Below, one piece after another: positions 25,970 through 34,498 of a stretch of 61,818 nt of DNA (positions are counted from its first letter, which is position 1; every line of letters begins with the position of its first letter). The position numbers were made by a program, and so were the translations under genes. The notes beneath the pieces are model-generated. The model saw nothing but the letters and a program-made list of their open reading frames with translations. It was not told where the DNA came from and did not search any database. The stretch is from Acidimicrobiia bacterium (GTDB lineage: Bacteria > Actinomycetota > Acidimicrobiia > IMCC26256 > JAGNEX01), in NCBI GenBank assembly GCA_018003035.1, contig JAGNEX010000005.1, positions 12,756 to 74,573 of the forward strand, read 5' to 3'.

Positions 25970-27829
25970 TCACGAGCCCGAACCCTGTGACCCGTCGGCC
26001 TGGTATCGGTCCTCGAGGATCGTTCGAAGATCGACCTTGATCGACCGTCCCAACTTCTGGCTGAGGTCATCGGCGAGTTGTTGCACGCTCGGCACGCCGG
26101 ACTGTGTTCCCGTGATGACCACCGTTGCCTGATCGTCAGACAGGATGACCCGCTCTAAGCGATGGTTCTTTGACTGATCGACCCACTCCTGCGCCACCTT
26201 TTCGGCCCGCGCCTGCCCGAGGAGGTTCGAAGCCGAGCGACTTCCGTTCAACATCAGGATGCTGACCACCACGGCAGCAGCGACCGCAAACCCGACCGCA
26301 GCAGTTCGCATTCGATTCTTTGTTTCCGACACTCGGTGAAGTGGCGCAACCCCGGTCAGAACGAACGTGAAGCCGCCCACAAGGATGATCGCCAACGCGT
26401 TGGTCGCGAACAGCAGCAGCGCTCCGGTGCCGCGGCCCCAGTCGGACTGGGACCAACAAATGCCGGTCACGGCAAGGGGCGGAACCAACGCAATAGCGAC
26501 GGCGACCCCCGGCAGCGACCCGGAGCTTTCCTTGCGGGACAGGCTGAATGCGCCGGCCCCACCGGCAGCGATTGCAATGAACAGGTCGAGCAGGGTGGGG
26601 TTTGATCGCGAAGCGATCTGAGAGTTGTTCACCGTATCGACGACGGTCGGCGACATCAGCGACGTCAGCGCTCCAATACCGATACCCACCGCAATACCGC
26701 CCAAGACGAGCGTTCCCTCACTTCGCAGGCGCTTGGGCCAGCCCATGGTCAGGCTCACAGCGGTACCCATCAACGGCGTCATCAGCGGAGCGATCAACAT
26801 GGCCCCGATGACCACGGCCGTCGAATCACTAAGAATCCCGAGAGACGCGATGACCGACGCAAAGCCCATCAGCACATAGAACTGCCGCGTCCGTCCGACC
26901 CCGTCATGCCCTTCGAAGATGACCTTGTCATAGACCGAACGGCGGTCAGCGGCGCTTTGCGTCCGGGCATCGAGCCACTGTCCCACCAACCCCGCGAGGG
27001 TCGAATAGCGCACGGGCACGGACCGGCTCGGGTCGAGCAGGACGACGAGCGAGAAGAACGCCAAACCGGCCCACGCAAAGGCGACAGCCCGCAGCACGAA
27101 CAGAATCAGATTGTCGGCTAGCAGCAGGAACATCAGCCCAATGGCCAGCGACGCAAACCCCAGCGCCAACGCCGACAACATGCCCGACGTCTTGTAGAGC
27201 GAACGGATGCGGAGGAACCCAAACAGCAGGACGGCAACCCCGAGCACCCGGGCCGCAAACGCTGGAGAATCGCTTCCCCAGACAAACAGCACCAGACCAA
27301 TGGCGATGACCGCCAACCCCATGACGAGCGCGCGCCGCTTGTCCCGTTCGGTGAAGGACAACAGCACCGATCCGGCGCCCATCCAACCAACGCCCAGTCC
27401 GACGATCCTTGACACAACGGTTCCGGTCGGCTGCGGCCACAACAAGATGCCGCCAGCCAACACAAAGATTCCCGCGCAGTACACGAGAATTCGTTGACCC
27501 CACGGGTTCTTCCACAGCAGCTTCAGCATCTGCAGCGTGCCGTTCAGACCCGGAAGTGTGTCCTTGGAAGCGATGTCGAAGAGCTTTTCGCGCAGGTCGG
27601 TCGCGGCGCGGCTACTCGTCCGTGCAGCGCCGCGACGATCCTCGCCGCCCGTAGACCGTTTTGAGCCGTTGTTCCGGTCAGAATCGTCGCGGTCGTCGCG
27701 GTCGTCGCGGTCGTCGCGGTCGTCGCGGTCGTCGCGGTCGTCGCGGTCGTCGCCGTCGGAGCTATCGCCAGCGGTCGGGTCATTCACTTCGGGCTTTGCG
27801 GGATGGTCCGACTTCGATTTCTCTGACAC
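25970..27829 (-). CDS. DUF308(HdeD-like)-DUF389 fusion membrane protein
   Basis: The protein is about 619 residues. An acidic, low-complexity N-terminus holds about seven DDR repeats. Residues about 100-290 form HdeD-like paired helices (VYCAGIFVLAGGILLW and similar). The DUF389 domain follows with FYVLMGFASVIASLGILSDS, GAMLIAPLMTPLMG and AIALVPPLAVTGI. A small soluble alpha/beta tail ends it. GTG 27829 has GGAA upstream; a TTG at 27859 is the alternative. DUF389 proteins are uncharacterised multi-spanners. The neighbour is a stand-alone HdeD-like gene, suggesting they act together, perhaps in acid or envelope stress. Confidence 0.8.
   Translation of the reverse strand: MSEKSKSDHPAKPEVNDPTAGDSSDGDDRDDRDDRDDRDDRDDRDDRDDSDRNNGSKRSTGGEDRRGAARTSSRAATDLREKLFDIASKDTLPGLNGTLQMLKLLWKNPWGQRILVYCAGIFVLAGGILLWPQPTGTVVSRIVGLGVGWMGAGSVLLSFTERDKRRALVMGLAVIAIGLVLFVWGSDSPAFAARVLGVAVLLFGFLRIRSLYKTSGMLSALALGFASLAIGLMFLLLADNLILFVLRAVAFAWAGLAFFSLVVLLDPSRSVPVRYSTLAGLVGQWLDARTQSAADRRSVYDKVIFEGHDGVGRTRQFYVLMGFASVIASLGILSDSTAVVIGAMLIAPLMTPLMGTAVSLTMGWPKRLRSEGTLVLGGIAVGIGIGALTSLMSPTVVDTVNNSQIASRSNPTLLDLFIAIAAGGAGAFSLSRKESSGSLPGVAVAIALVPPLAVTGICWSQSDWGRGTGALLLFATNALAIILVGGFTFVLTGVAPLHRVSETKNRMRTAAVGFAVAAAVVVSILMLNGSRSASNLLGQARAEKVAQEWVDQSKNHRLERVILSDDQATVVITGTQSGVPSVQQLADDLSQKLGRSIKVDLRTILEDRYQADGSQGSGS
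27684..27754. repeat. 9-bp tandem repeat (GCGGTCGTC) coding for DDR units
   Basis: About eight near-perfect copies of the 9-mer lie in the 5' part of the DUF389 gene and encode Asp-Asp-Arg units. The repeats stay in frame, so copy-number change would only alter the length of an acidic/basic tail. Confidence 0.8.
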
Positions 27830-27952
27830 TGACAAGTCCGTTCCAACGGAGAACCCCAAGGAGCGAGAGCCGCTTTCACAACCAACCGTCGCGCCACTGG
27901 TTGCAGCGCGCTCCAGTCTCGAAGCGGGCCACGCCCTTCGGCACCCGGTGAG

Positions 27953-28519
27953 CTACTCGGCTGTTCGCCGTACCCTGAATGCAGCGACCATGAACATGGC
28001 TCCCAAAATGATCAAGTACAACGCCGAAACCCAAGCGATCACGCCGATGCTCGGTGTCGGCCACACCAACACAGCAATCCCGGCTGCGATGCTGAGGACG
28101 GCAAGCACGGCTTCCCAACCCCTGTTGTCGGTGTTCTCACCGTTGACCGCGTCCGCAAGGTCGATGATTCCTGAGACCAACCAGGCGATCCCAATGAACA
28201 GCGTCAGTGCACCAATTCCGGTGAACGGTCGCCGCAACACGATGATGCCGCCTACCAACACGATCACTCCGCTGACGGCCGCGAGGATCCGATGGTGCTC
28301 TGCCCGGTCAAAGGACAGAAAGATTCGGTAAATGCCCGAGATCAGCATCTGGATACCGAGCAAAACGGCGATCGCCACAAGGGTCGGTCCCGGCCAAAAC
28401 ATCAGCAAGATGCCGCAGCCGACGGAGAGCAGACCGACGGTCAAAGCACCGACCCATGCGCCGCGCGCGATACTCCGGATCAGCGGCTGGATAGGGATGA
28501 TGTCCTCGTCGTACGCCAT
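27953..28519 (-). CDS. HdeD-like (DUF308) membrane protein
   Basis: The 188-residue protein has six hydrophobic helices in three pairs, with VGLLSVGCGILLMFWPGPTL, LLGIQMLISGIYRIFLSF and GGIIVLRRPFTGIGALTLFI typical of HdeD. It starts at ATG 28519 after AAGGTGG. HdeD proteins protect against acid in some bacteria; a role here is inferred. It precedes the DUF308-DUF389 fusion on the same strand, separated by 123 bases. Two 13-base repeats lie about 80 bases upstream. Confidence 0.85.
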   Translation of the reverse strand: MAYDEDIIPIQPLIRSIARGAWVGALTVGLLSVGCGILLMFWPGPTLVAIAVLLGIQMLISGIYRIFLSFDRAEHHRILAAVSGVIVLVGGIIVLRRPFTGIGALTLFIGIAWLVSGIIDLADAVNGENTDNRGWEAVLAVLSIAAGIAVLVWPTPSIGVIAWVSALYLIILGAMFMVAAFRVRRTAE

Positions 28520-28600
28520 GGCTCAAGCCACCTTCGAGTCGTGATCCGCCGCGTGTCAGGTCAGACTGAAATCACCGAGGGTTGACTCAAACGAACAAAG

Positions 28601-28626
28601 TCACCACGCTGAGTCACCACGGTGAG
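28601..28626. repeat. two tandem 13-bp repeats upstream of hdeD-like gene
   Basis: TCACCACGCTGAG is followed directly by TCACCACGGTGAG (12 of 13 identical). The array lies 82-107 bases before the HdeD-like start, a position where an activator or repressor might bind. Confidence 0.5.
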
Positions 28627-28752
28627 GCCATCATAGGCAGGGCCTTTCGCCGCGTCGACCAGGTGAAACGACGTTGATATTGGGAGTTCGGAGTACCGAT
28701 TGCCCCCGGTCCCAGAGCTGGCAAAAACCCGTTTGGAGCAGGTCGTTCGCCG

Positions 28753-30894
28753 TTATCCGTGGACTCGATGCCACCCTGCCCAACCGGGCGGAAGGGTCAC
28801 CACGATCAACGGCACATCGACCCCGCGCAGCAGCGTTTCCACAGCCGGCCCGACACTTCGCTGCGAGCCATGTTCGCGAAGCGTCGTCCCCACGATCACC
28901 ATGTCGACATCGCCCAAGGCGATCAGCCGAGCGACATGGTCGGAAAGTCCCCGCCCTCGCAAAGCGAGCGCTCGCGCACTGACCTCGTAGGACTCCATCG
29001 TTTCAAGCGCGTCGAACAGAGCCGGTTCGGCGCGACTCAATGGTGTGGTGTCCCCCATGCGGCGTTCCGTGTAGGGCACTCGCTGGCGGGTGTCGACGTT
29101 CAAGCAGATGACCTCACTGCCCGTCGAGCGGGCGAAGTTGGCAGCCAACTCCTGGGCAGCGCGGGCCGATTTGGTGCCTGCGACCGGCACAAGCACCTTG
29201 CGGCTCGTCGAGAGGTCTGACGGACCCGCGGAGGAATCGCGTACCAACACCATCGGGATCTGGGTCTGATCGAGGAGCTTGCCGATTGGCGCTGGAAGCT
29301 GCGAACTGCCTGACCCCGGCGGCAAGCCGGTCACAATCGATCCCGGGCCACGCGCGGCCTCGGTCTGCAGGAGGTTCTCGATCGTGTCGTCCTGGCTCGT
29401 TCTTTCACGCAGGCGTCGGCCCTTGAAGCGCTCGGCAAGACCGACGAGCGGTATCGACGCGTCCGACCCGGCGGTGACGACCGTCACGTCCACACCAGGT
29501 GGCCAGGTGTGGTGCAAGAACTGTGCCGCCGCGCTCGACGCGTCTCCTCGTCTTGTCGACAGCACTGGCGGTCTGGTACCGATGACGAGGCGCTGCCGGC
29601 GCTGCTCCTCTTCGGCGAGTCGCTGTTGTTCCGCGGCGTTGCCCGGCCAGTTGCGCAGTGCGATACGCAGCGCTGGTGGTGCGATGAGGGTGGTGATCAA
29701 TGCCATTGCGACGACCGCGCCGTAGGAGGCTTCGTTGAGCACACCGATCGACAGCCCGACCGAAGCGATCACGATCTCGAGCGCTCCACGAGCATTCAGG
29801 CCGGCTGCCAGCGCCATGCGTTCGGGTCGGGGCAGACCGACGATCGATGCCCCGCCGGATGCTCCGATCGCCTTCCCGAGGGTCGCGACCACGACCAGGG
29901 CCGCGGTCCAAAACAGCACGGTGCTGTCAGCGAACACCGCAAGGTCGATGCGAAGTCCGGCGGTCGCAAAGAAGACGGGAGCTAAGAAGGCCCCTGCCGC
30001 CTGTTCGATCAGCCGCGACGCCCGCTCATCGCGCCACGGAGACCCGCCGATCACCAGTCCGGCAACGAACGCACCGAGGACCGCTTCAAGATGTAACGCC
30101 TGGGTGAGCGCGGCGCTCATCACCACCATCGTCACGAGCACGAACGTCGGCGTCGTCGACATCGCTGCCATCGTGGCGGTTCGCTGCAGCACGCGGTCCA
30201 CGAGCACCCGCCCGAGAACAAACATGCCGCCGAGATACAAGATCAGGTACAGAACGGTTCGCAACAGATCAGAAGGATCGAGCGCCCCCGAATCGGCGAA
30301 TCCAACCACCACCCCAAGCAGGACCCACCCAACGACGTCGTTGGCTATAGCGCACGCGAGGATCAGCTGACCCACGTCGCGCCGGATCATGCCCATCTCG
30401 CTCAACACCCGCACCGCTACGGGTAGCGACGAAATCGACAAGGCCACGGCGATAAACAGCGCAAAGATCGTCGTCGTGGTGTCGATCCCGCGAAGGTCAG
30501 CGACGGTCACCATACCGAGGGCGAATCCAGCGATCATGGGCACGACCAAGGAGGCGACGCTGATGATCGCCACCGGTCGGCCCAGCTTCTTCAGCACACC
30601 AAGGTCGGATTCAAAACCGGCCGCGGAAAGCATCAGAACAAGCCCCAGCCACGCAACTGCATAGAGCATTCCGCTCTGCATATCGCCGTCTGGGAAGAGC
30701 CAATCAAAAGCTCCCGGAGCGATCTTGCCCAGCACTGACGGTCCCAAGACGACGCCAGCCAATAGCTCACCTACGACTGCGGGCTGCCCAACTCGGTGGA
30801 GTAAATACCCGAGGGTCCGTGCGACGAGGAGTATGGCCACCAGCTGAGTCAAAAAGACGAGCACCTGATGGTTGTCTGGAGCGGCAACCGCCAT
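28753..30894 (-). CDS. CPA2-type cation/proton antiporter with C-terminal USP-like domain
   Basis: The 713-residue protein has about twelve spans over residues 1-410. The family motifs are GELLAGVVLGPSVLG, the ACAIANDVVGW ion-site region with its Asp pair, and GLNARGALEIVIASVGL. The C-terminal 270 residues are soluble and end in a universal-stress-protein-like segment (RKVLVPVAGTKSARAAQELA, MVIVGTT). It exchanges protons for Na+ or K+; the ion cannot be decided. ATG 30894 follows a TAGAAT box by six bases, pointing to a leaderless message. The N-terminus begins in the first helix, consistent with this start. Confidence 0.87.
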   Translation of the reverse strand: MAVAAPDNHQVLVFLTQLVAILLVARTLGYLLHRVGQPAVVGELLAGVVLGPSVLGKIAPGAFDWLFPDGDMQSGMLYAVAWLGLVLMLSAAGFESDLGVLKKLGRPVAIISVASLVVPMIAGFALGMVTVADLRGIDTTTTIFALFIAVALSISSLPVAVRVLSEMGMIRRDVGQLILACAIANDVVGWVLLGVVVGFADSGALDPSDLLRTVLYLILYLGGMFVLGRVLVDRVLQRTATMAAMSTTPTFVLVTMVVMSAALTQALHLEAVLGAFVAGLVIGGSPWRDERASRLIEQAAGAFLAPVFFATAGLRIDLAVFADSTVLFWTAALVVVATLGKAIGASGGASIVGLPRPERMALAAGLNARGALEIVIASVGLSIGVLNEASYGAVVAMALITTLIAPPALRIALRNWPGNAAEQQRLAEEEQRRQRLVIGTRPPVLSTRRGDASSAAAQFLHHTWPPGVDVTVVTAGSDASIPLVGLAERFKGRRLRERTSQDDTIENLLQTEAARGPGSIVTGLPPGSGSSQLPAPIGKLLDQTQIPMVLVRDSSAGPSDLSTSRKVLVPVAGTKSARAAQELAANFARSTGSEVICLNVDTRQRVPYTERRMGDTTPLSRAEPALFDALETMESYEVSARALALRGRGLSDHVARLIALGDVDMVIVGTTLREHGSQRSVGPAVETLLRGVDVPLIVVTLPPGWAGWHRVHG

Positions 30895-30900
30895 CGGGGG

Positions 30901-30906
30901 ATTCTA
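30901..30906 (-). promoter_or_regulatory. -10 box (TAGAAT) for leaderless antiporter mRNA
   Basis: TAGAAT on the minus strand differs by one base from TATAAT and lies six bases before ATG 30894. No ribosome site is seen between them. The -35 region is weak. Confidence 0.55.
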
Positions 30907-31012
30907 CGTGGAGTGGTATCCCTTTGGACGTTTTGAAGATTCAACGTCTGGTCGTTTGAGGTGGTTCAGCAGCCCTTCGGCGCGCCGGTTGCCGGCCAGA
31001 AACCGCCAGTGT

Positions 31013-31288
31013 TCAGGTGTTCGGCGTCGAGCTGGCCGCTTGCCGACGGGCGATACGTCGCAACGGCGGTTCGCTCGTCGGCGGCTGACGACGTTCGGGA
31101 AGGTCGTTCAGCAGCTCAAGGGTCGCCAAAGCAACAGCTTCGACGGCCCGGTCGACGGCAGGCTGGTTCGCTGCAGACACCTGCTGCAGGCCACCGACCT
31201 TACGTACGTACTGAAGGGCCGCTGCACGCACTTCGGTCTCGGTTGCTGGCGGCTCAAGGCCGCGGAGAATGGTGATGTTTCGACACAT
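31013..31288 (-). CDS. DUF2277 family protein
   Basis: The 91-residue protein starts MCRNITILRGLEPPATETEV and continues AAALQYVRKVGGL, the recognisable DUF2277 pattern (MCRNIxxLRxxEPPAT). The family is small, soluble and of unknown function, often in actinobacteria. The rest is Arg/Pro-rich. It is divergent from the small-peptide gene 215 bases away. A GACACA/TGTGTC inverted repeat covers its start codon. Confidence 0.85.
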   Translation of the reverse strand: MCRNITILRGLEPPATETEVRAAALQYVRKVGGLQQVSAANQPAVDRAVEAVALATLELLNDLPERRQPPTSEPPLRRIARRQAASSTPNT

Positions 31289-31302
31289 CGAACAAGTGTG
31301 TC
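31282..31302. repeat. inverted repeat over the DUF2277 start codon
   Basis: GACACA and TGTGTC arms, nine bases apart, span the first codons and the bases just upstream. It could be an operator or an mRNA hairpin that hides the start; six base pairs may also be chance. Confidence 0.3.
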
Positions 31303-31369
31303 ATCCGTCGCACGCCTACCCACAGCAGGACTTTCTCATTTCCCAACCCAGACACAGGAGTGCTAAGCA

Positions 31370-31399
31370 ATGCGCTGGGTTCGGCATCCCCGCGGCTAG
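31370..31399 (+). CDS. possible nine-residue leader peptide
   Basis: AGGAG at good spacing precedes ATG and the reading frame MRWVRHPRG, then TAG. A perfect 7-bp hairpin begins two bases after the stop, and the small hydrophobic peptide gene follows 104 bases later. This layout resembles a leader-hairpin arrangement, but there is no other evidence that it is translated. Confidence 0.3.
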   Translation: MRWVRHPRG

Positions 31400-31401
31400 A
31401 C

Positions 31402-31422
31402 CCGGACGCTGTCGCCGTCCGG
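31402..31422 (+). other. perfect 7-bp hairpin in the small-gene leader
   Basis: CCGGACG pairs with CGTCCGG around a 7-base loop. It lies 81 bases before the 32-residue gene. No U-run follows, so it is more likely an RNA structure than a terminator. Confidence 0.45.
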
Positions 31423-31503
31423 CGGCGGTGCAGCAATTCCCGCACCTCGTGGCAAAAACGGGACCACTGAGGGGCGGTTTTCGAATACCTAGGGGGAAAA
31501 ACA

Positions 31504-31602
31504 ATGCTTGACGCAATCATGCCTTTTCTGATGGACCTTCTGATGCAGATCATCGAAATGCTCCTCGGCGAGCTGATGGGACTGCTGGGCGGCCTCTTCT
31601 AA
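31504..31602 (+). CDS. 32-residue hydrophobic amphipathic peptide
   Basis: A complete gene too short for ordinary gene finders. AGGGGGA lies nine bases before ATG; the 32 codons end in TAA. The peptide begins MLDAIMPFLMDLLM and ends MGLLGGLF. It has four acidic residues (3, 11, 18, 23), no basic residue and five Met after the first. Positions 11, 15, 18 and 22 line up on one face of a helix, so it should be amphipathic or membrane-inserting. A strong terminator follows 36 bases later. Function unknown: membrane-associated small protein, pore or toxin-like peptide are all possible. Confidence 0.7.
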   Translation: MLDAIMPFLMDLLMQIIEMLLGELMGLLGGLF

Positions 31603-31638
31603 AACACGTTTGACCTTTGCAATAACGATTTGTGAATG

Positions 31639-31679
31639 GGGTGCGGGACGGCTTTGGCCAGCCCGCACCCTTCTTCGTT
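31639..31679 (+). terminator. rho-independent terminator of the small gene
   Basis: GGGTGCGGG pairs with CCCGCACCC around a 14-base loop that itself can form GGC/GCC. TTCTTCGTT follows as a T-rich tail. It lies 36 bases after the 32-residue gene and before the phosphoesterase gene. Confidence 0.8.
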
Positions 31680-31718
31680 GAGACGCCCCCCGTAGGCAGC
31701 GGCGTGTCACCATGTGGC

Positions 31719-32303
31719 ATGGCTCGCTGGTACACCGCCGACCTGCACCTCGGTCACGCCAACATCATCCGGTACTGCGATCGACCCTTCAGCGATGTCG
31801 ACGAGATGAACCGTGCACTCATCGACCGCTGGAACAGCGTGGTGGCGGACGACGACGAAGTGTGGGTGCTCGGAGACGTAGCCCTCGGCCCGATCGCCCA
31901 GTCACTCGCCCTTATCGACGAACTGCACGGCGACAAGGTGCTCGTCGCTGGCAATCACGATCGATGTTTCGACGAGTTCCCCACCCCCGGAAAATGGACG
32001 GCGGCGTATCGAGCTGCAGGTTTCTCTTCGGTCGTTTTTGGCACGACCACCACGGTTGGCGACGTGACGGTCAAGGCGAGCCACTTTCCCTACCGAGGTG
32101 ATACTCACGCTGAACCCAGCTTTGAGGCACACCGCCCGACCGACGATGGAGGCTGGTTGGTCCACGGTCACGTCCACCAACGCTGGTTGACCAACGAGCG
32201 AATGATCAACGTTGGCGTCGATGTGTGGGACTTCTATCCCGCCTCCGAGAATGCCCTTGCCGGCATCATCACAAGCTCTGGCGATTGTCTCCAGCACAGG
32301 TGA
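31719..32303 (+). CDS. metallophosphoesterase
   Basis: The 194-residue calcineurin-like enzyme shows the metal motifs in order: DLHLGH, GDVALG, GNHD and HGHVHQRW, with SHFP as the fifth. These bind two metal ions for phosphodiester hydrolysis. The compact form with DLHLGHANIIRYC resembles phage-like and stand-alone phosphoesterases; the substrate is unknown. ATG 31719 gives MARWYTADLHLGH. The terminator immediately upstream means it must have its own promoter within about 40 bases or depend on read-through. Confidence 0.85.
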   Translation: MARWYTADLHLGHANIIRYCDRPFSDVDEMNRALIDRWNSVVADDDEVWVLGDVALGPIAQSLALIDELHGDKVLVAGNHDRCFDEFPTPGKWTAAYRAAGFSSVVFGTTTTVGDVTVKASHFPYRGDTHAEPSFEAHRPTDDGGWLVHGHVHQRWLTNERMINVGVDVWDFYPASENALAGIITSSGDCLQHR

Positions 32304-32340
32304 GTCGAGCCGTGCTGGAGGCGAGAGCGAGCCGGGATTT

Positions 32341-33441
32341 TCAGTGAACCCGTAGCGTCCGAGCGGGGACAACCCGTGCGTTCGCTCCGAACGAGATGGG
32401 GTTGATCAGTGAACGAACATTGATGAACCCGCGCGCATGACCGCCGGTATCGAGCCAGTTCGGGTGTTCGCTTGCCCCATCGGTAACCACCAGTTGCACG
32501 CGGCCCTCCGCGCTGGCGCGGGCCTTGGCGTAGGTCACCGAACTATGTCGCTGACGGGGCTCGACGCACTCATGCCAGATGTTCTCGAGGCTGACCGACC
32601 AGTACGCATCGGTCGGTGCCTCAAACTCGACGACCAAGGCTTCACCCGGCCGGAGGCGGAACATCGCCATCAGATAGTGGTTGTCTGGCGTGCTCTCACC
32701 TGCGCCCAAATCGGACGACGACGCCGCCACGAGCTGGTTAGGCATCTGGAGAAGCTCTGGCTGAACAGTCTTGAACATGGTTGCGAGTCGAGCGATCATC
32801 CACGCCATCGTCGTGAACTGTTCCGCCAAGGCGTGGTCTTCAATCGCCGCTGGCGAACCCGCTGGACCGACCGCCGTGATGTCGAGCGACGAAACGACAT
32901 CGACCTCGCGGTCCGCGAGGTAGTCGCGTACCAAGACCGCAGACACGTCTCTCGGAACCTCGATGAAAGGTTGGTGTCCAGTCTCGGCGGGTTTGGTCTC
33001 TTTAGGGCCCAACAAGAAGCTGAATGATCGGTCGGCTTGTACCGCAAGGTCCGCGTCGGAGAGATAGGCGGCCATGCGGCGGGGCTCGACACCCTGTCCT
33101 GCCAGGATCTGGAAGGACAGGTACGGACTCGAACCCCGAACGCCGTCGATTCGGTAGGCACGGGAGCCGTCGATCGTCGCAACCCGATAGTCGATATCGG
33201 GGCTGCCGCCGCCTACAAAACGAGACGGCGTGTTCATCGTCATGAACCACGGAGAGTGAGGCTCACAGTCCAAGGTGAGTTCAGATGCCAGCGCCATCGC
33301 TCGGCCGAGCATCCGCTGACCTTCCAACAACTCTTGTTCGGTCTCTGCGCACTCGACGACCATCTGCGACAGTTCGCCGATCATGTCGCGCACCGACAGC
33401 ATCGCCTCACGAGAGCGTGGGGCAAGTCTGGTGCGTCCCAT
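32341..33441 (-). CDS. DUF1214-domain protein
   Basis: The 366-residue protein starts at ATG 33441 behind GGAG. The GTG 15 bases upstream is an alternative. Its C-terminal half, with ALVVEFEAPTDAYWSVSLEN and a final RSLINPISFGANARV-like strand region, fits DUF1214, usually paired with DUF1254 in larger proteins. The N-terminal part has SPYLSFQILAG. The family's function is unknown. Convergent with the phosphoesterase gene (37 bases apart). Confidence 0.65.
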   Translation of the reverse strand: MGRTRLAPRSREAMLSVRDMIGELSQMVVECAETEQELLEGQRMLGRAMALASELTLDCEPHSPWFMTMNTPSRFVGGGSPDIDYRVATIDGSRAYRIDGVRGSSPYLSFQILAGQGVEPRRMAAYLSDADLAVQADRSFSFLLGPKETKPAETGHQPFIEVPRDVSAVLVRDYLADREVDVVSSLDITAVGPAGSPAAIEDHALAEQFTTMAWMIARLATMFKTVQPELLQMPNQLVAASSSDLGAGESTPDNHYLMAMFRLRPGEALVVEFEAPTDAYWSVSLENIWHECVEPRQRHSSVTYAKARASAEGRVQLVVTDGASEHPNWLDTGGHARGFINVRSLINPISFGANARVVPARTLRVH

Positions 33442-33538
33442 TTCGTCTCCAAACACCTGTCGAGCCGTGCGGTCGGCCCCGCTGCCCCATCATGGCCCGT
33501 GTTGGACCATCGACGCAGCCGCCCGCAACCCCATTAGC

Positions 33539-34498
33539 ATGCACCATCTGACCGTCACAACCATGACGTGTGGAGAACCGGTGGTCACACTTTCCGATAT
33601 TCAAGTCACCCTAGATGGGCATCTCGCTCTGAGTGTGAATCGGCTGACCCTGAAAACGGGTACGAGCGTCGCGCTCATGGGGCCAAACGGATCCGGAAAG
33701 ACCACCCTTTTGCGCTTGCTATCAGGCCTTATCTCGCCATCGAAGGGCACGATCACCGGGACGTTACCGGCCGCACACGTCACACAGCACCACGATCAGC
33801 GTCATTGGATTCCGATCACCGCGGGTGAGGTGATCACGATGGGCAGATATCAGCGCCGCGGTCTGTGGGGCCGCGTGCGCCGCAGCGACAAAGAGCTGAT
33901 CCAACGCTCCGCCGAACGCCTGGACGTCGCATCACTGATGCGGCGACCTTTCGGCGACTTATCCGGCGGACAGCAGCAGCGGGTTCGAATCGCTGCCGCG
34001 CTCGCCCAAGACGCGGCCTGCTTGTTACTCGACGAACCCATCACCGGACTCGACCTTCCGAGCCAGCAGATCATCCTTGAGCTCATCGACTCAGAGCGGG
34101 CCAACGGCCGACTCATCGTCATCTCGACACACCACGTCCAAGAAGCCCAGCACTGCGACGAAGTGGTTCTGTTGCGAACCAGCTTGGTGGCCGCCGGACC
34201 ACCTGAACGAGTCCTCCAACCTGGCCCCTTGGCCGCAGCCTTCGGCGAGCGCATGTTGGCCGAAGACAATCCCGACGTAGCGACCGCAGTCCTCGTCGAC
34301 GCTCACGGCCATCACGGCGACGGTGACCACACTCACACCCACAGTCACAGCCATGTTCAGGGCCAGGGTCAGGGCCAGGGCCAGGGTCAGGGCCAGGGTC
34401 ATAACCATGCACACACCGAGCCCGGTCCGTCAGTGAAATCCACCCCCACCGAGGCTCCGGGCGCGCCGCCATTCCCAGACGCTGGTTCAAAGCGGTGA
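33539..34498 (+). CDS. zinc-type ABC transporter ATPase with His-rich tail
   Basis: The 319-residue protein is a ZnuC/MntB-like ATPase: Walker A GPNGSGKTT, signature LSGGQQQRVRIAAAL, Walker B LLLDEPITGLD, and switch STHHVQEAQHCDE. After about residue 250 comes a metal-binding tail with HGHHGDGDHTHTHSHSH, a run of Gly-Gln, and HNHAH. The Fur/Zur regulator gene overlaps its stop (GTGA). No permease or binding protein lies beside it. ATG 33539 is used; a second ATG 24 bases later (MTCGEP) is possible. Confidence 0.8.
   Translation: MHHLTVTTMTCGEPVVTLSDIQVTLDGHLALSVNRLTLKTGTSVALMGPNGSGKTTLLRLLSGLISPSKGTITGTLPAAHVTQHHDQRHWIPITAGEVITMGRYQRRGLWGRVRRSDKELIQRSAERLDVASLMRRPFGDLSGGQQQRVRIAAALAQDAACLLLDEPITGLDLPSQQIILELIDSERANGRLIVISTHHVQEAQHCDEVVLLRTSLVAAGPPERVLQPGPLAAAFGERMLAEDNPDVATAVLVDAHGHHGDGDHTHTHSHSHVQGQGQGQGQGQGQGHNHAHTEPGPSVKSTPTEAPGAPPFPDAGSKR
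34358..34400 (+). repeat. 6-bp tandem repeat (CAGGGY) encoding Gly-Gln run
   Basis: About seven copies of CAGGGC or CAGGGT encode the Gln-Gly spacer between two His clusters of the ATPase tail. The run is in frame and 43 bases long. Confidence 0.85.

Noticed and set aside
27684-27754. CRISPR-like regular repeats
   Set aside because: The 9-bp units have no spacers and are in the reading frame of the DUF389 gene; they encode DDR units.
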